A program made the position numbers and the translations under genes. 64,000 nucleotides of DNA from Traorella massiliensis (lineage in GTDB: Bacteria; Bacillota_I; Bacilli_A; Erysipelotrichales; Erysipelotrichaceae): the NCBI RefSeq assembly GCF_900104665.1, contig NZ_LT629966.1, positions 1 through 64,000 of the forward strand, read 5' to 3'. The notes below the pieces were generated by a model that saw only the letters and a list, made by a program, of their open reading frames with translations, made no database searches and was not told the origin of the DNA. Below are positions 33,686 through 41,859 of the stretch, in pieces; positions within the stretch are counted from its first letter, which is position 1; every line of letters starts with the position of its first letter.

Positions 33686-35299
33686 ATGTTTGTAAAAGTT
33701 GTAAAAAACAATAGAGGACGCCCACATACCTCTTTTATCTCAATTGTTCAATCTTATCGTGAAGATGGAAAGGTAAAGCATCGTACAGTCAGAAATCTTG
33801 GACTTTTTGATGATGATCAGGTTCCCTATATTAAAGCTGCCTTCGCAAAAAAGAAGCCTCGTCTTGTCTATGACGACTGATCTGTAGTAAAGACTATGCT
33901 GGCTCAACAGGCTATCTCTGTATTGTCGGGCATCATTCATGATAAGTCACTTGTTGGAAATGCGCAGATCCTTCATGGCTCCTTTACCAGAAAACGTAAA
34001 ATTTCTCTTGATAATCTGCTGGGTTACCTTATCTTCAGAAATCATAATGTGCTTTCGGAAGATCTTGTTTCCTACTTTGGGGCATTGGGTAATTTCGATA
34101 TTCCCACCAGACAGGCCATGATCAAGAGAATCTCAATCCTTAACTATGATGTATGGGACTCTATCATGGACAGATTCCGAAATGAAATATATAATGAGCT
34201 GCCGCTTCTCAATATCAAAGATTATATAATCGTTGCCGTTGACGGTTCATTTCTTGATCTTCCGCCACATATCGTTCTGAACCATTGCTTTGGCGGTCAT
34301 CAGACTTCAAAAATGAAGATAGAGGATATCAAAAAGCCGCAGGCAAAAGTTTCAATGATCTATGATGTGCTTAACAGGGTCATTCTGGATTTTTCTATTT
34401 CTCATTACAGGACATCCGAGATTCCGCTTCTTTTTGAACACCTGAAAAAGCTGCAGGAATTTTTCAGGCATAAAAAAATAATTCTGCTGGCAGACAGATA
34501 CTATGGTTCAGCAGAATTGTTCAGATACTGTGAAAAGCATCATATCAAATACATCGTTCGGGCAAAGAAAAATTTCTTCAAGCATTATATTGAAAAGCAT
34601 AAAGAAGAAAAGGATTTCCATATTCATATTAAATTTGACAAAGCATGGATAAGAAGAATCAAAGATGATGAAATCAGAACATCCATTATTGAAAATCCGG
34701 AAATGGACATACGTGTTATAAAAGGAACATATTCATACATTGAAAAAAATAAAAAGAAGGAACGGGAAATCACTGTCGAAACTCAATATTTCACAAATCT
34801 TGATGATAAATTCGATCTGTCGAATATTGTTGATTTATATCATCATGAAAGATGGAATGTGGAAGGTGCATATGACGTTCTAAAAAACAATCTGGATATT
34901 GAACAGTACAACACGCATCATCCAATTGGCATCATTAATGAAACAATGGGGAAAGTCATCTTCTATAACATGGAACAGATAATTTTTACAGAATCAAGGA
35001 AAAGAATCAGGCAGAATGACAAATGCAAATATGAATATATTCCAAACAACAGGCATATTATCAATTTACTTCATCATAATAATTTCATGACAAGCTTTAA
35101 AAAACAGTCCGCAGATGAAATTTTAGATAAAATCATAGCAGCAGGATCAAAAGAAAAAATTCCTGTCAGGAAGGGGCGGCATTACAAGAGATGGAACAAA
35201 TTTTTAAAAAGCATACCAAGGACAAAGCATAGAATAGACGGGCGCAGGAATCCGCCGGTAGCAAAAGGAAAAACCGGATTTGTGACCACCAATCATTAA
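33686..35299 (+). pseudogene. IS4/IS1634-type transposase interrupted by an in-frame TGA
   Basis: An N-terminal part of 64 residues (MFVKVVKNNRGRPHTSFISI, REDGKVKHRTVRNLGLFDD) resembles IS1634-type N-termini and ends at TGA 33878-33880. The same frame continues without shift through SVVKTMLAQQAISVL to a full DDE domain. The first Asp is in IIVAVDGSFLDLP, the second in ILLADRYYGSAELF, and the Glu in YHHERWNVEGAYDVLKNN. The joined product would be about 538 residues, normal for the group. The second part has no SD before its first ATG (33896). Either a nonsense mutation inactivated the copy or TGA is read through. TGA is a normal stop elsewhere in the window. Confidence 0.75.
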
Positions 35300-35509
35300 T
35301 CCGGCTTCCTGTAGTATAGGAAAATTTCTTTTCCATCATCAGTTTAATGATAAAACAACATGAGATAAAAAACAACTGAAAATTTTTAAAATTCATAAAT
35401 TTCGATAGGGGTTTTTTTACGCTTTTTTTTCGTGTTTGTTTTTGATTAGATCATAATAATAAAAAAGCACAAACTTAAGAAACTAAATTATTCTTAAGTT
35501 CATGCCATT

Positions 35510-35532
35510 GGATGGAAAAACCATCCTTTTTT
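35510..35532 (+). terminator. Right copy of the typA terminator
   Basis: GGATGGAAAAACCATCC (stem GGATGG/CCATCC) followed by TTTTTT. It is the probable original typA terminator, now about 2 kb from typA. Confidence 0.85.
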
Positions 35533-35535
35533 GTA

Positions 35536-35541
35536 TATAAT
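35536..35541 (+). promoter_or_regulatory. -10 of the trmH-type gene, predicted leaderless
   Basis: TATAAT ends six bases before the ATG at 35548. A weak TGGAAA -35 lies 17 bp upstream inside the terminator hairpin. No ribosome binding site is present. Confidence 0.7.
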
Positions 35542-35547
35542 ACTTTT

Positions 35548-36273
35548 ATGGAAAAATATCTAGTAGAAGGAAATATATCAGTAAAAGCGGCCTTAATGGC
35601 AAATCGTCGTACAGTTTATGAAATCTATGTCGATAAGAAAAAAAAGGATAAAGATACTCATTTTATCCTCACACAAGCGAATATGCGAAATGTACCCATT
35701 CATAAAGTTTCAAGAGAACAAATCGAAGAATTAGCTCAAGGAAAAACACATGGCGGCTTGATTGGTTTTGCAGGTGAAAGACAATATCAAACCATTGAAG
35801 AAATGAATGATCCTTTTTATGCGATTGCAGAAGGTATTGAAGATCCTTTTAACTTTGGTTATATCTGCCGTTGTTTATATGCTGCCGGCTGTAATGGACT
35901 GATCGTTCCTCAGCGCAACTATTCCACCGCTGTCACTACCGTAACTAAAAGCAGTGCTGGAGCAAGCGAATATATCAATCTTATTGTGAGCGATGATATT
36001 CCAGCTCTTGTCAGCAAATTAAAAAAACAAGGACTACCGTTATATTGTGCTATGCGTAAAGATGCCATTTCTTATACTCAAGCTAATTATGCACAGGGTT
36101 TTGTTCTTGCTTTTGGCGGTGAAAAAAGAGGACTTTCCAAACAGCTTCTTGCCCTCTCTGATCAAAATATTTATATCCCCTATGCCAATGATTTTAAAAA
36201 TGCACTCAATGGAGCCAGTGCTGCCGGCATTCTTGCCTTTGAAGCATTTAGACAAAGAAGTGATAAAAGATAA
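35548..36273 (+). CDS. TrmH/SpoU family RNA 2'-O-methyltransferase
   Basis: A 241-residue SPOUT methyltransferase. The N-terminal substrate-binding domain (about 1-75) contains VEGNISVKAALMANRRTVYEIYVDKKKK and ends in AQGKTHGGLIGF. The catalytic domain has the three SpoU motifs: IEDPFNFGYICRCLYAAGCNGLIVP (motif 1, usually DPhNhGaihRtA), FVLAFGGEKRGLSKQLL (motif 2) and IPYANDFKNALNGASAAGILAFEA (motif 3). The target is probably 23S rRNA (RlmB-like) or tRNA. Start MEKYLVEGN was chosen because the -10 hexamer is six bases upstream. Confidence 0.88.
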   Translation: MEKYLVEGNISVKAALMANRRTVYEIYVDKKKKDKDTHFILTQANMRNVPIHKVSREQIEELAQGKTHGGLIGFAGERQYQTIEEMNDPFYAIAEGIEDPFNFGYICRCLYAAGCNGLIVPQRNYSTAVTTVTKSSAGASEYINLIVSDDIPALVSKLKKQGLPLYCAMRKDAISYTQANYAQGFVLAFGGEKRGLSKQLLALSDQNIYIPYANDFKNALNGASAAGILAFEAFRQRSDKR

Positions 36274-36285
36274 ACGATCTTTTTT
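36265..36285 (+). terminator. Terminator of the trmH-type gene
   Basis: Stem AAAAGAT/ATCTTTT over the stop codon, followed by T residues. Confidence 0.7.
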
Positions 36286-36353
36286 AATGAAGCATGAGCA
36301 TTGCATCACTGATTCAAGTACCTGCATGGGATCAAAAAGATATTCCCTTTCTT

Positions 36354-37355
36354 TTATGAATCTAACAAATGTAAATCATTACTAACTCCGATTCTTTTTA
36401 TGATCTCTATAACTTTGTTTTCTATTTTATCTGGTTCACTTGAATTCAATTCATACCAATGATTCGCAATATCAAGCGAATCTTTTTTTATTTCATTCTT
36501 TAATGATTTATTATATAAACTATTATCACCCATCAATAATCTAATCTTATCATTTTTCTTTCTCAAAATAATTGCGATCCTTTTTTCTGAATATCTGTTT
36601 TCAACAGAAGAATAAATAGTTGAAGCATGTCCTGTCAATGAATAAGTCTTATCATCAACAATACGAATCATTCCATCTTCTAAAGCATCATTTATAAACA
36701 CTTCATGATAAACATGATTTTCTTTACAAGCATTCAAAATATCATTTACTCTTATCGGAGTTCCACCCCATTCAACACTTTTTCTAAACTCTTTAAAAAG
36801 CGTCATATATACATCATAGTACTGACTAAAAGTATCAGATGCATAACAGCCCCGAAAATTAATCCAGGCAGTCCAGTCATGAAACCTCTTTCTTTTATGA
36901 CCTATCTTCTTTATGATCTCATCAAGTGATAAAGCCGTTTCTTTCGCACCCGTCAAAAATCTATATAAAGAGTCCATAAGGATTTCAATTTCATGATAGG
37001 AATATACTTTTTTTAAATATCTTTGTTTCGACTTATTTCTTGACCATTTTTCATTCAGCAAAAACTCATTTACCCTGTCATCAAAAGAATCTACAAGATT
37101 TATCTTAATTTCTATATGATTTGCCATTACATCAAATGTAATGGCAAATTCAGAAAACTTATAACATGCTTCATCATCATATAGAAAAAGACTCCTGGAG
37201 ACACCGCATCTATCTTGAATTTCTAATAAATGACTTTCGCTGATTTCTTTACCACATGAAAATTCATTCCATAATTCACGATAAATGATAAGCCTGCTCG
37301 TATTTAAATTTAATAATACATTATGTGTGATATAATACGTATTTTTACCTTTCAT
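36354..37355 (-). CDS. Orphan protein of unknown function
   Basis: A 333-residue soluble protein that I do not recognise. It is rich in Lys, Asn, Ile and Tyr and has no membrane segment or signal peptide. The middle region (KRKRFHDWTAWINFRGCYASDTFSQYYDVYMTLFKEFR) and a possible winged-helix segment (VNDILNACKENHVYHEVFINDALEDGMIRIVDD, then YSLTGHAS) hint at a regulatory or nucleic-acid role, but this is a guess. It is a single-gene unit with its own good promoter and no SD, between trmH-type and CNNM genes. The A/T-rich codon use and lack of known relatives suggest a lineage-specific or acquired gene. Confidence 0.7.
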   Translation of the reverse strand: MKGKNTYYITHNVLLNLNTSRLIIYRELWNEFSCGKEISESHLLEIQDRCGVSRSLFLYDDEACYKFSEFAITFDVMANHIEIKINLVDSFDDRVNEFLLNEKWSRNKSKQRYLKKVYSYHEIEILMDSLYRFLTGAKETALSLDEIIKKIGHKRKRFHDWTAWINFRGCYASDTFSQYYDVYMTLFKEFRKSVEWGGTPIRVNDILNACKENHVYHEVFINDALEDGMIRIVDDKTYSLTGHASTIYSSVENRYSEKRIAIILRKKNDKIRLLMGDNSLYNKSLKNEIKKDSLDIANHWYELNSSEPDKIENKVIEIIKRIGVSNDLHLLDS

Positions 37356-37363
37356 TAAAAATC

Positions 37364-37392
37364 ATTGTAGCACTTCCTCTATCATATTTCAA
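37364..37392 (-). promoter_or_regulatory. Promoter of the orphan gene, predicted leaderless
   Basis: TTGAAA (37387-37392), a 17-bp spacer and TACAAT (37364-37369) with a TGC extension. The ATG begins nine bases after the -10, so the leader is 0-2 nt. Confidence 0.8.
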
Positions 37393-37423
37393 ATGACCTC
37401 TAATTTCATCATTACATATAAAA

Positions 37424-37446
37424 AGCGATATCCAGCTGATATCGCT
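37424..37446 (-). terminator. Terminator of the CNNM gene
   Basis: A 9-bp stem (AGCGATATC/GATATCGCT) with a 5-nt loop and a minus-strand T run. Confidence 0.85.
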
Positions 37447-37466
37447 ATATAATATAAGAATCCTAA

Positions 37467-38810
37467 CTATTCTTCACTTTCTTCTTTTTCTTTTTGTTCT
37501 TTTAAGATAATGACACATGATTCCACATGTTTATCAATAATCTGGTCTACATGAATAGAATATTTTTCAAAATCAAGATCTAAGATACTGCCATCGCTTG
37601 GGATTTCCTGCAGCTGTGCAAAAATAAAACCACCCAGCGTATCATAATCTTCATCCTCAGGTATTTCAATCCCCGTCTGATCCAAGATATCTTCAATCAA
37701 TACATTTCCGGCAATACGGTATGTATGATCATCTATCTGTTTGATTTCTTCTTCTTCCATTGGGTCATATTCATCATAAATATTACCAACAATTTCTTCC
37801 AAAAGATCTTCTAAAGTTACGATACCGCTTGTTTCACCATATTCATCAACAACAATCGCAATATGAACTTTTTTATTCTGAAGCTGATTAAAAAGATCAT
37901 CTGTACGAATACTTTCAGGAACAAAATAAGCCTCTTTCATCATATCCTCTAATGACTTATTTTCACCCAGTGCTTCATTAAGAAGAAAATCACGGGAATA
38001 AAGAATTCCTCGGACATCATTGACATCTTCATCAATTAATGGAAAACGAGACAATCCTGTTTCTCTTATCGTTTCAAGAACCTCTTCCTTTGAATCATGA
38101 ACAGAAATAAAGACAACATCTAAAACATGTGTCATGACATCCTTTGCACTCGTATCATTGAATTCAAAAACATTTTCAAGCCATTCCTTCTCTTCGTTTT
38201 CAATGGTTCCCTTTTTACCACCCAAATCAATCATCAAACGAATTTCTTCCTCAGAAACATTTTCCTCTTCTGCCTGAGTATTCAAATGAAGCAGACGCAA
38301 GATAACATTTACAGAGAAATTTAAGAAAACAACTACTGGTCTCATAATCTTACTGATTGTCGCAATGACGAAACTTGTCATTTTCGCAAATTCATAACTT
38401 TTCTGCATTGCGATACGTTTTGGCACCAATTCTCCAAAAACAAGCGTAAAATAAGAAAGTATGATCGTTACGACTACTGTCGCAATCGAATCCAGAGTAC
38501 CTACAGAAAGAGCAGTAAAACCTAATCCATAATAAATCCAGTCTACAATATAAACAGAAAAATTAGTACCTGCAAAAGCAGCTCCTAAAAATCCAGATAA
38601 AGTAATTGCAATCTGAATCGTCGATAAAAAGTTATTCGGCTCTTCCACCAGCTTTAAAAGACGACTGGCATACTTATCGTTATCTTCCTCTTCAAGCTTT
38701 TTCAGCTTTGAAGTATTCAGTGACAATAAAGCAATTTCGCTTCCTGCGAAAAAAGCATTCAATAAAATCAATACAACCTGTAACAATATTTGATAGGGTA
38801 TGGTATCCAA
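37467..38810 (-). CDS. CNNM/CorC-type (hemolysin C family) transporter
   Basis: A 447-residue membrane protein. The N-terminal DUF21/CNNM domain has about four helices (about 5-175). Two CBS domains follow (about 205-330, with DVMTHVLDVVFISV and ..VDEYGETSGIVTLEDLLEEIVG). The C-terminal CorC_HlyC domain (about 345-430) contains GNVLIEDILDQTG and DYDTLGGFIFAQL. The family exports Mg2+ or related cations and is still often called hemolysin. The annotated start is a TTG 11 nt after AAGGAG. An in-frame ATT (ATT ACT TTG GAT) has better spacing, so the true start is uncertain by two codons. Confidence 0.93.
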   Translation of the reverse strand: MDTIPYQILLQVVLILLNAFFAGSEIALLSLNTSKLKKLEEEDNDKYASRLLKLVEEPNNFLSTIQIAITLSGFLGAAFAGTNFSVYIVDWIYYGLGFTALSVGTLDSIATVVVTIILSYFTLVFGELVPKRIAMQKSYEFAKMTSFVIATISKIMRPVVVFLNFSVNVILRLLHLNTQAEEENVSEEEIRLMIDLGGKKGTIENEEKEWLENVFEFNDTSAKDVMTHVLDVVFISVHDSKEEVLETIRETGLSRFPLIDEDVNDVRGILYSRDFLLNEALGENKSLEDMMKEAYFVPESIRTDDLFNQLQNKKVHIAIVVDEYGETSGIVTLEDLLEEIVGNIYDEYDPMEEEEIKQIDDHTYRIAGNVLIEDILDQTGIEIPEDEDYDTLGGFIFAQLQEIPSDGSILDLDFEKYSIHVDQIIDKHVESCVIILKEQKEKEESEE

Positions 38811-38881
38811 AGTAATAATCTCTCCTTTTTGACTTCTATTATATCGTATATTTTATAATTATCAATTATAAATTTATATTT

Positions 38882-38919
38882 CTTAAATATTTCACATCAT
38901 TTAATGTGAAATATTTAAG
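38882..38919. repeat. Perfect 16-bp palindrome with 6-nt loop
   Basis: CTTAAATATTTCACAT pairs perfectly with ATGTGAAATATTTAAG. It lies four bases after the end of the zinc-ribbon membrane gene. On the minus strand, the transcribed strand, no T run follows, so it is not a typical terminator. Confidence 0.7.
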
Positions 38920-38922
38920 ATT

Positions 38923-39291
38923 TTATTTATGACGCCTTTTTTCTCTTTCAAGCACTGTTGGATCTTCCATATCAACGATATAGACTTTTTTTGGTGTTCT
39001 TAACTTACATACCAGCTTATAGGCTAAAGCTACATAAAGAAGACAGCCCACGATCCAATAAACTAAATTAAAAAGATCTCCAAAGCGGCTTAAACCCAAT
39101 ATCTGGCTTATCATTCCTAATAAGATAAAACCAAATATTGACAAAAAAACCATCATCGACATTTTCGTACGAACGATCAGATTGTATTCACAATGAGGAC
39201 ATTCGCATCGAGCTTTATATGAAATAATATTGTATTGAAATGTCTTGTGGCAGTAAGGACATTCCAAATCAACCTTAAAAAAATCTTTCAT
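38923..39291 (-). CDS. Zinc-ribbon membrane protein
   Basis: A 122-residue protein. The N-terminal zinc ribbon has CPYCH (about 11-15) and CECPHC (about 29-34), four cysteines in the usual CxxC...CxxC layout. Two membrane helices follow (about 45-65 and 75-97), then a basic tail (EREKRRHK). No known function. It is three bases downstream of another small membrane protein gene, itself next to a cyclophilin gene. The three seem to form one operon. Confidence 0.75.
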   Translation of the reverse strand: MKDFFKVDLECPYCHKTFQYNIISYKARCECPHCEYNLIVRTKMSMMVFLSIFGFILLGMISQILGLSRFGDLFNLVYWIVGCLLYVALAYKLVCKLRTPKKVYIVDMEDPTVLEREKRRHK

Positions 39292-39294
39292 TTC

Positions 39295-39642
39295 CTAATC
39301 CACAAAAAGATATCCGCATAAAATATAAAGCATGCAGATAAAGAAACCACCTACACCAAAGAACGCTAAAACCGTGCTCAAATATGGCAAATAGAAGGCT
39401 CCTAATTCATACAGCAAAAGGAATATCGTAACTACGACTGCCACAACGATCTTCCAAACGCTCATATGACGACGCGTTGATTTATTCAGCGACATACCAA
39501 ATAAAAACAATGCGATCACCCGAATCAAAATCAACAATGTATCTCGAATACTACCGGTAATATAAGTTGCTACTAACTGATACAAAAGAGCACTTATCAA
39601 AGTAATAAACAAAGGATAACCAATATATCTAAAATCTCTCAT
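39295..39642 (-). CDS. Small integral membrane protein, unknown function
   Basis: A 115-residue protein with four predicted membrane helices filling nearly the whole chain (about 8-28, 34-52, 60-80, 88-112). The only charged region is a short loop, MSLNKSTRRHMSVWK. I do not recognise a family. It lies two bases after the cyclophilin gene and three before the zinc-ribbon gene, so translation is probably coupled. Confidence 0.7.
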   Translation of the reverse strand: MRDFRYIGYPLFITLISALLYQLVATYITGSIRDTLLILIRVIALFLFGMSLNKSTRRHMSVWKIVVAVVVTIFLLLYELGAFYLPYLSTVLAFFGVGGFFICMLYILCGYLFVD

Positions 39643-39644
39643 AC

Positions 39645-40076
39645 CTATTCCTCAATTACAACCTTTTTCATCACATCACCACCACGCATTGCCAGCACTG
39701 CTTCAATATTGTCAGTAACCTGACCGAAAACCGTGTGTACACCATCAAGATGTGGCTGTGGTGCATGACAGATAAAAAACTGACAGCATCCTGTGTCTTT
39801 TCCACGATGAGCCATCGACATCGTTCCCTGAAGATGTTTATGAATATTCTTATCACACTCGCAAGGAATCGTATAGCCTAAATCACCTGTTCCATTTCCA
39901 TAAGGGCAGCCACCCTGACTTACAAAACCGCTAATGACACGATGAAATGTCTTACCATCATAATAACCCTCTTTCACCAGCTTCACAAAATTTGCAACTG
40001 TAATTGGGGCCTCTTCATCATATAAAACAAATGGCAAAACTTCACCATTTTCCATCGTAATGCTTCCTTTAATCAT
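39645..40076 (-). CDS. Cyclophilin-type peptidyl-prolyl isomerase
   Basis: A 143-residue cytoplasmic cyclophilin without signal peptide. Active-site blocks are visible: [14 protein letters not shown] (Arg and Phe), GTMSMAHRG (with the M-A core) and [23 protein letters not shown] (the QFFI and FG elements). Length fits short bacterial PpiB proteins. The ATG at 40076 was chosen because GGAG is 8 nt upstream, whereas the earlier ATG and GTG are too close. It is the first gene of an operon with two small membrane proteins. Confidence 0.93.
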   Translation of the reverse strand: MIKGSITMENGEVLPFVLYDEEAPITVANFVKLVKEGYYDGKTFHRVISGFVSQGGCPYGNGTGDLGYTIPCECDKNIHKHLQGTMSMAHRGKDTGCCQFFICHAPQPHLDGVHTVFGQVTDNIEAVLAMRGGDVMKKVVIEE

Positions 40077-40122
40077 TTTCATCACTCCAATCTTTTTTAT
40101 TATAACATTAAAAGCTGACTAT

Positions 40123-40150
40123 TTCAAAACAATATGAAGTAGTGTATAAT
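40123..40150 (+). promoter_or_regulatory. Promoter of the first glycosyltransferase copy
   Basis: TTCAAA, a 16-bp spacer and TATAAT. The same block with one base change occurs before the second copy (TATAAT at 41022-41027). Confidence 0.65.
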
Positions 40151-40180
40151 ATGAGCGATATTTTAATAGGAGGTTTTTAA

Positions 40181-40978
40181 ATGAATCCGTTAGTAAGCAT
40201 CATCGTACCTATTTATAATGTTGAAAAATATTTAAAAAATAGTCTGCTTTCTATAAAAAATCAAACATATACCCATTTTGAAGCTATCTGTATCAATGAT
40301 GGATCAAAAGATCACAGTGAAAAAATATTTTATGAAACCGTTGGTAATGATCTCCGTTTTAAATTGTACACAAAGAAAAATGGCGGTATTTCAAAAGTAA
40401 GAAATCTAGGTCTTGCTTTAGCTCAGGGAGAGCTTATCAGCTTTGTGGATAGTGATGATACGATACATATGAACTACCTTGAAGAATTGGTCAAAGGAAT
40501 CGTTGAATATGACTGTGATATTTCTATTTGTGGGCATAATATGAATTATACCCATTTCACAATGCCTGTACATTTTCCCAAAACAACGATCATAAAACAA
40601 AAAACAGCTCTTTCATTTCTAATGAGCGATATGATCATCATGAATTACAGCTGGGGAAAATGCTATAAAAAGGAAGTATGGAATAATATCAGATTCCCTG
40701 AAGACAAAATTTATGAGGATATCAAAACAATTTGCCGTACCTTTATGAATAGTTCTCGTTTTTATGTAACCAATAAATTATTATACAATTATAATATTCA
40801 TCAAGGCAGCATTTCCCAACAGAAGTCTGCACAACAAAACTACAAACTAAAATGTGCTTATCGCTATCAGATGGCCATAGCCGCTAATAAATATCCTTCT
40901 TTAAAGATATTTGGCTATTGGAATTTAATCAAAGCCGATGTGATCCATTTATTTGATATCATTTCCTCAAAGCGATAA
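40181..40978 (+). CDS. Family 2 glycosyltransferase, copy 1
   Basis: A 265-residue GT-A fold glycosyltransferase. The N-terminal VSIIVPIYNVEKYLKNSLLSIKNQTY (about 4-29), the ICINDGSKDHSE nucleotide-binding segment (about 36-47) and the metal-binding DxD-type SFVDSDDTI (about 87-95) are typical of GT2. No membrane helix is present, so it probably acts at the cytoplasmic membrane face on cell-surface polysaccharide or lipid. Donor and acceptor are unknown. No other polysaccharide genes surround it. SD AGGAGG precedes the ATG. Confidence 0.9.
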   Translation: MNPLVSIIVPIYNVEKYLKNSLLSIKNQTYTHFEAICINDGSKDHSEKIFYETVGNDLRFKLYTKKNGGISKVRNLGLALAQGELISFVDSDDTIHMNYLEELVKGIVEYDCDISICGHNMNYTHFTMPVHFPKTTIIKQKTALSFLMSDMIIMNYSWGKCYKKEVWNNIRFPEDKIYEDIKTICRTFMNSSRFYVTNKLLYNYNIHQGSISQQKSAQQNYKLKCAYRYQMAIAANKYPSLKIFGYWNLIKADVIHLFDIISSKR

Positions 40979-41058
40979 ACTTATTTAATTGATCGTCATT
41001 TCAAAACAATATCAAGTAGTGTATAATAATAAAGAATATTGAAATGGGAGGTTTGAAA

Positions 41059-41853
41059 ATGAATCCATTAGTAAGTATCATCATACCGATTTATAATGTT
41101 GAAAAGTATTTAAAAAACTGTTTACTTTCAGTAAAAAATCAAACATATGGTAATTTTGAAGCTATCTGTATCAATGATGGTACAAAAGATAACAGTGAAA
41201 AAGTATTTTATGAAACCGTTGGTAATGATCCTCGTTTTAAACTATTTACAAAGAAAAACGGCGGTCTTTCAAGCGTAAGAAATTTAGGACTAAGCCTTGC
41301 TCAGGGAGAGCTTATCAGCTTTGTGGATAGTGATGATACGATACATATGAACTACCTTGAAGAATTAGTCAAAGGAATCGTTGAATATGATTGTGATATA
41401 TCTATTTGTGGACACAATATCAACTATCCTCGTTTTACGATACCTTCCTGTTTTCCAAAAACAACGATCATGAAGCAGAAAACAGCTCTCTCATTTCTAA
41501 TGAGTGATATGATGATCAAAAATTACAGCTGGGGAAAATGTTATAAAAAGAAACTTTGGAAAGATATCCAGTTCCCGGAAAATAAAACCTATGAAGATGT
41601 AGAAACAATCTGTAAGACATTTATGAGAAGCCATCGCTTTTATGTCAGCAATAAGCTTTTATACAATTATGAAATTCGTCAAGGAAGTATCTCACAGCAG
41701 AAAGCAGCTGGACGAAATCGTGAATTAAAACGTGCCTATCGTCATCAGATGAATATCGTTACTAAAAAATATCCAACATTAAAACCTTTTGGTTATATAA
41801 ATTTATTTAAAGCAGATATCATGCATCTTTATGATGTAATAACAACGAAATGA
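41059..41853 (+). CDS. Family 2 glycosyltransferase, copy 2
   Basis: A 264-residue paralogue of the preceding gene with the same motifs (VSIIIPIYNVEKYLKN, ICINDGTKDNSE, SFVDSDDTI). The middle part is almost identical, while the C-terminal third differs more, including the charged AAGRNRELKRAYRHQ region. This suggests diverging acceptor specificity after duplication. The ATG at 41059 follows GGGAGG. An upstream in-frame ATG overlaps that SD and is rejected. The gene ends six bases before the DeoR-type regulator. Confidence 0.9.
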   Translation: MNPLVSIIIPIYNVEKYLKNCLLSVKNQTYGNFEAICINDGTKDNSEKVFYETVGNDPRFKLFTKKNGGLSSVRNLGLSLAQGELISFVDSDDTIHMNYLEELVKGIVEYDCDISICGHNINYPRFTIPSCFPKTTIMKQKTALSFLMSDMMIKNYSWGKCYKKKLWKDIQFPENKTYEDVETICKTFMRSHRFYVSNKLLYNYEIRQGSISQQKAAGRNRELKRAYRHQMNIVTKKYPTLKPFGYINLFKADIMHLYDVITTK

Positions 41854-41859
41854 GGTTCT

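Larger units (their letters stand above)
33520..35509 (+). mobile_element. IS element (IS4/IS1634-like) inserted in the typA terminator
   Basis: A 1,990-bp element with perfect 18-bp terminal inverted repeats: AATGGCATGAACTTAAGA at 33520-33537 and its complement at 35492-35509. It is flanked by a 17-bp direct repeat of the typA terminator hairpin. Each end also forms its own hairpin with a T run (33524-33562 reading inward on the plus strand, and the mirror at about 35459-35505 on the minus strand), which would block read-through transcription into the transposase. GTAGTATAGGA occurs three times inside (33609, 33665, 35311). Confidence 0.85.
40122..41853 (+). repeat. Tandem duplication of a promoter-glycosyltransferase unit
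   Basis: The block starting TTTCAAAACAATAT at 40122 and at about 40999 precedes two closely similar genes. Long identical DNA runs are visible, for example around 40427-40500 and 41307-41385. The duplication therefore included the promoter and ribosome binding site. Confidence 0.85.

Noticed and set aside
33686-35299. Reading TGA as tryptophan (Mycoplasma-like code) to join the two transposase parts
   Set aside because: murI, ftsY and the amidase end properly at TGA with overlapping or adjacent genes, and tryptophan is written TGG throughout, so the standard bacterial code applies.
33503-35526. The inverted repeats around the IS as an invertible promoter switch
   Set aside because: The arrangement is fully explained by terminal inverted repeats plus a direct target duplication. 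No recombinase other than a DDE transposase is present.
40122-41100. The repeated promoter block as a CRISPR or phage attachment repeat
   Set aside because: There are only two copies, each directly in front of a duplicated gene, so it is explained by gene duplication.
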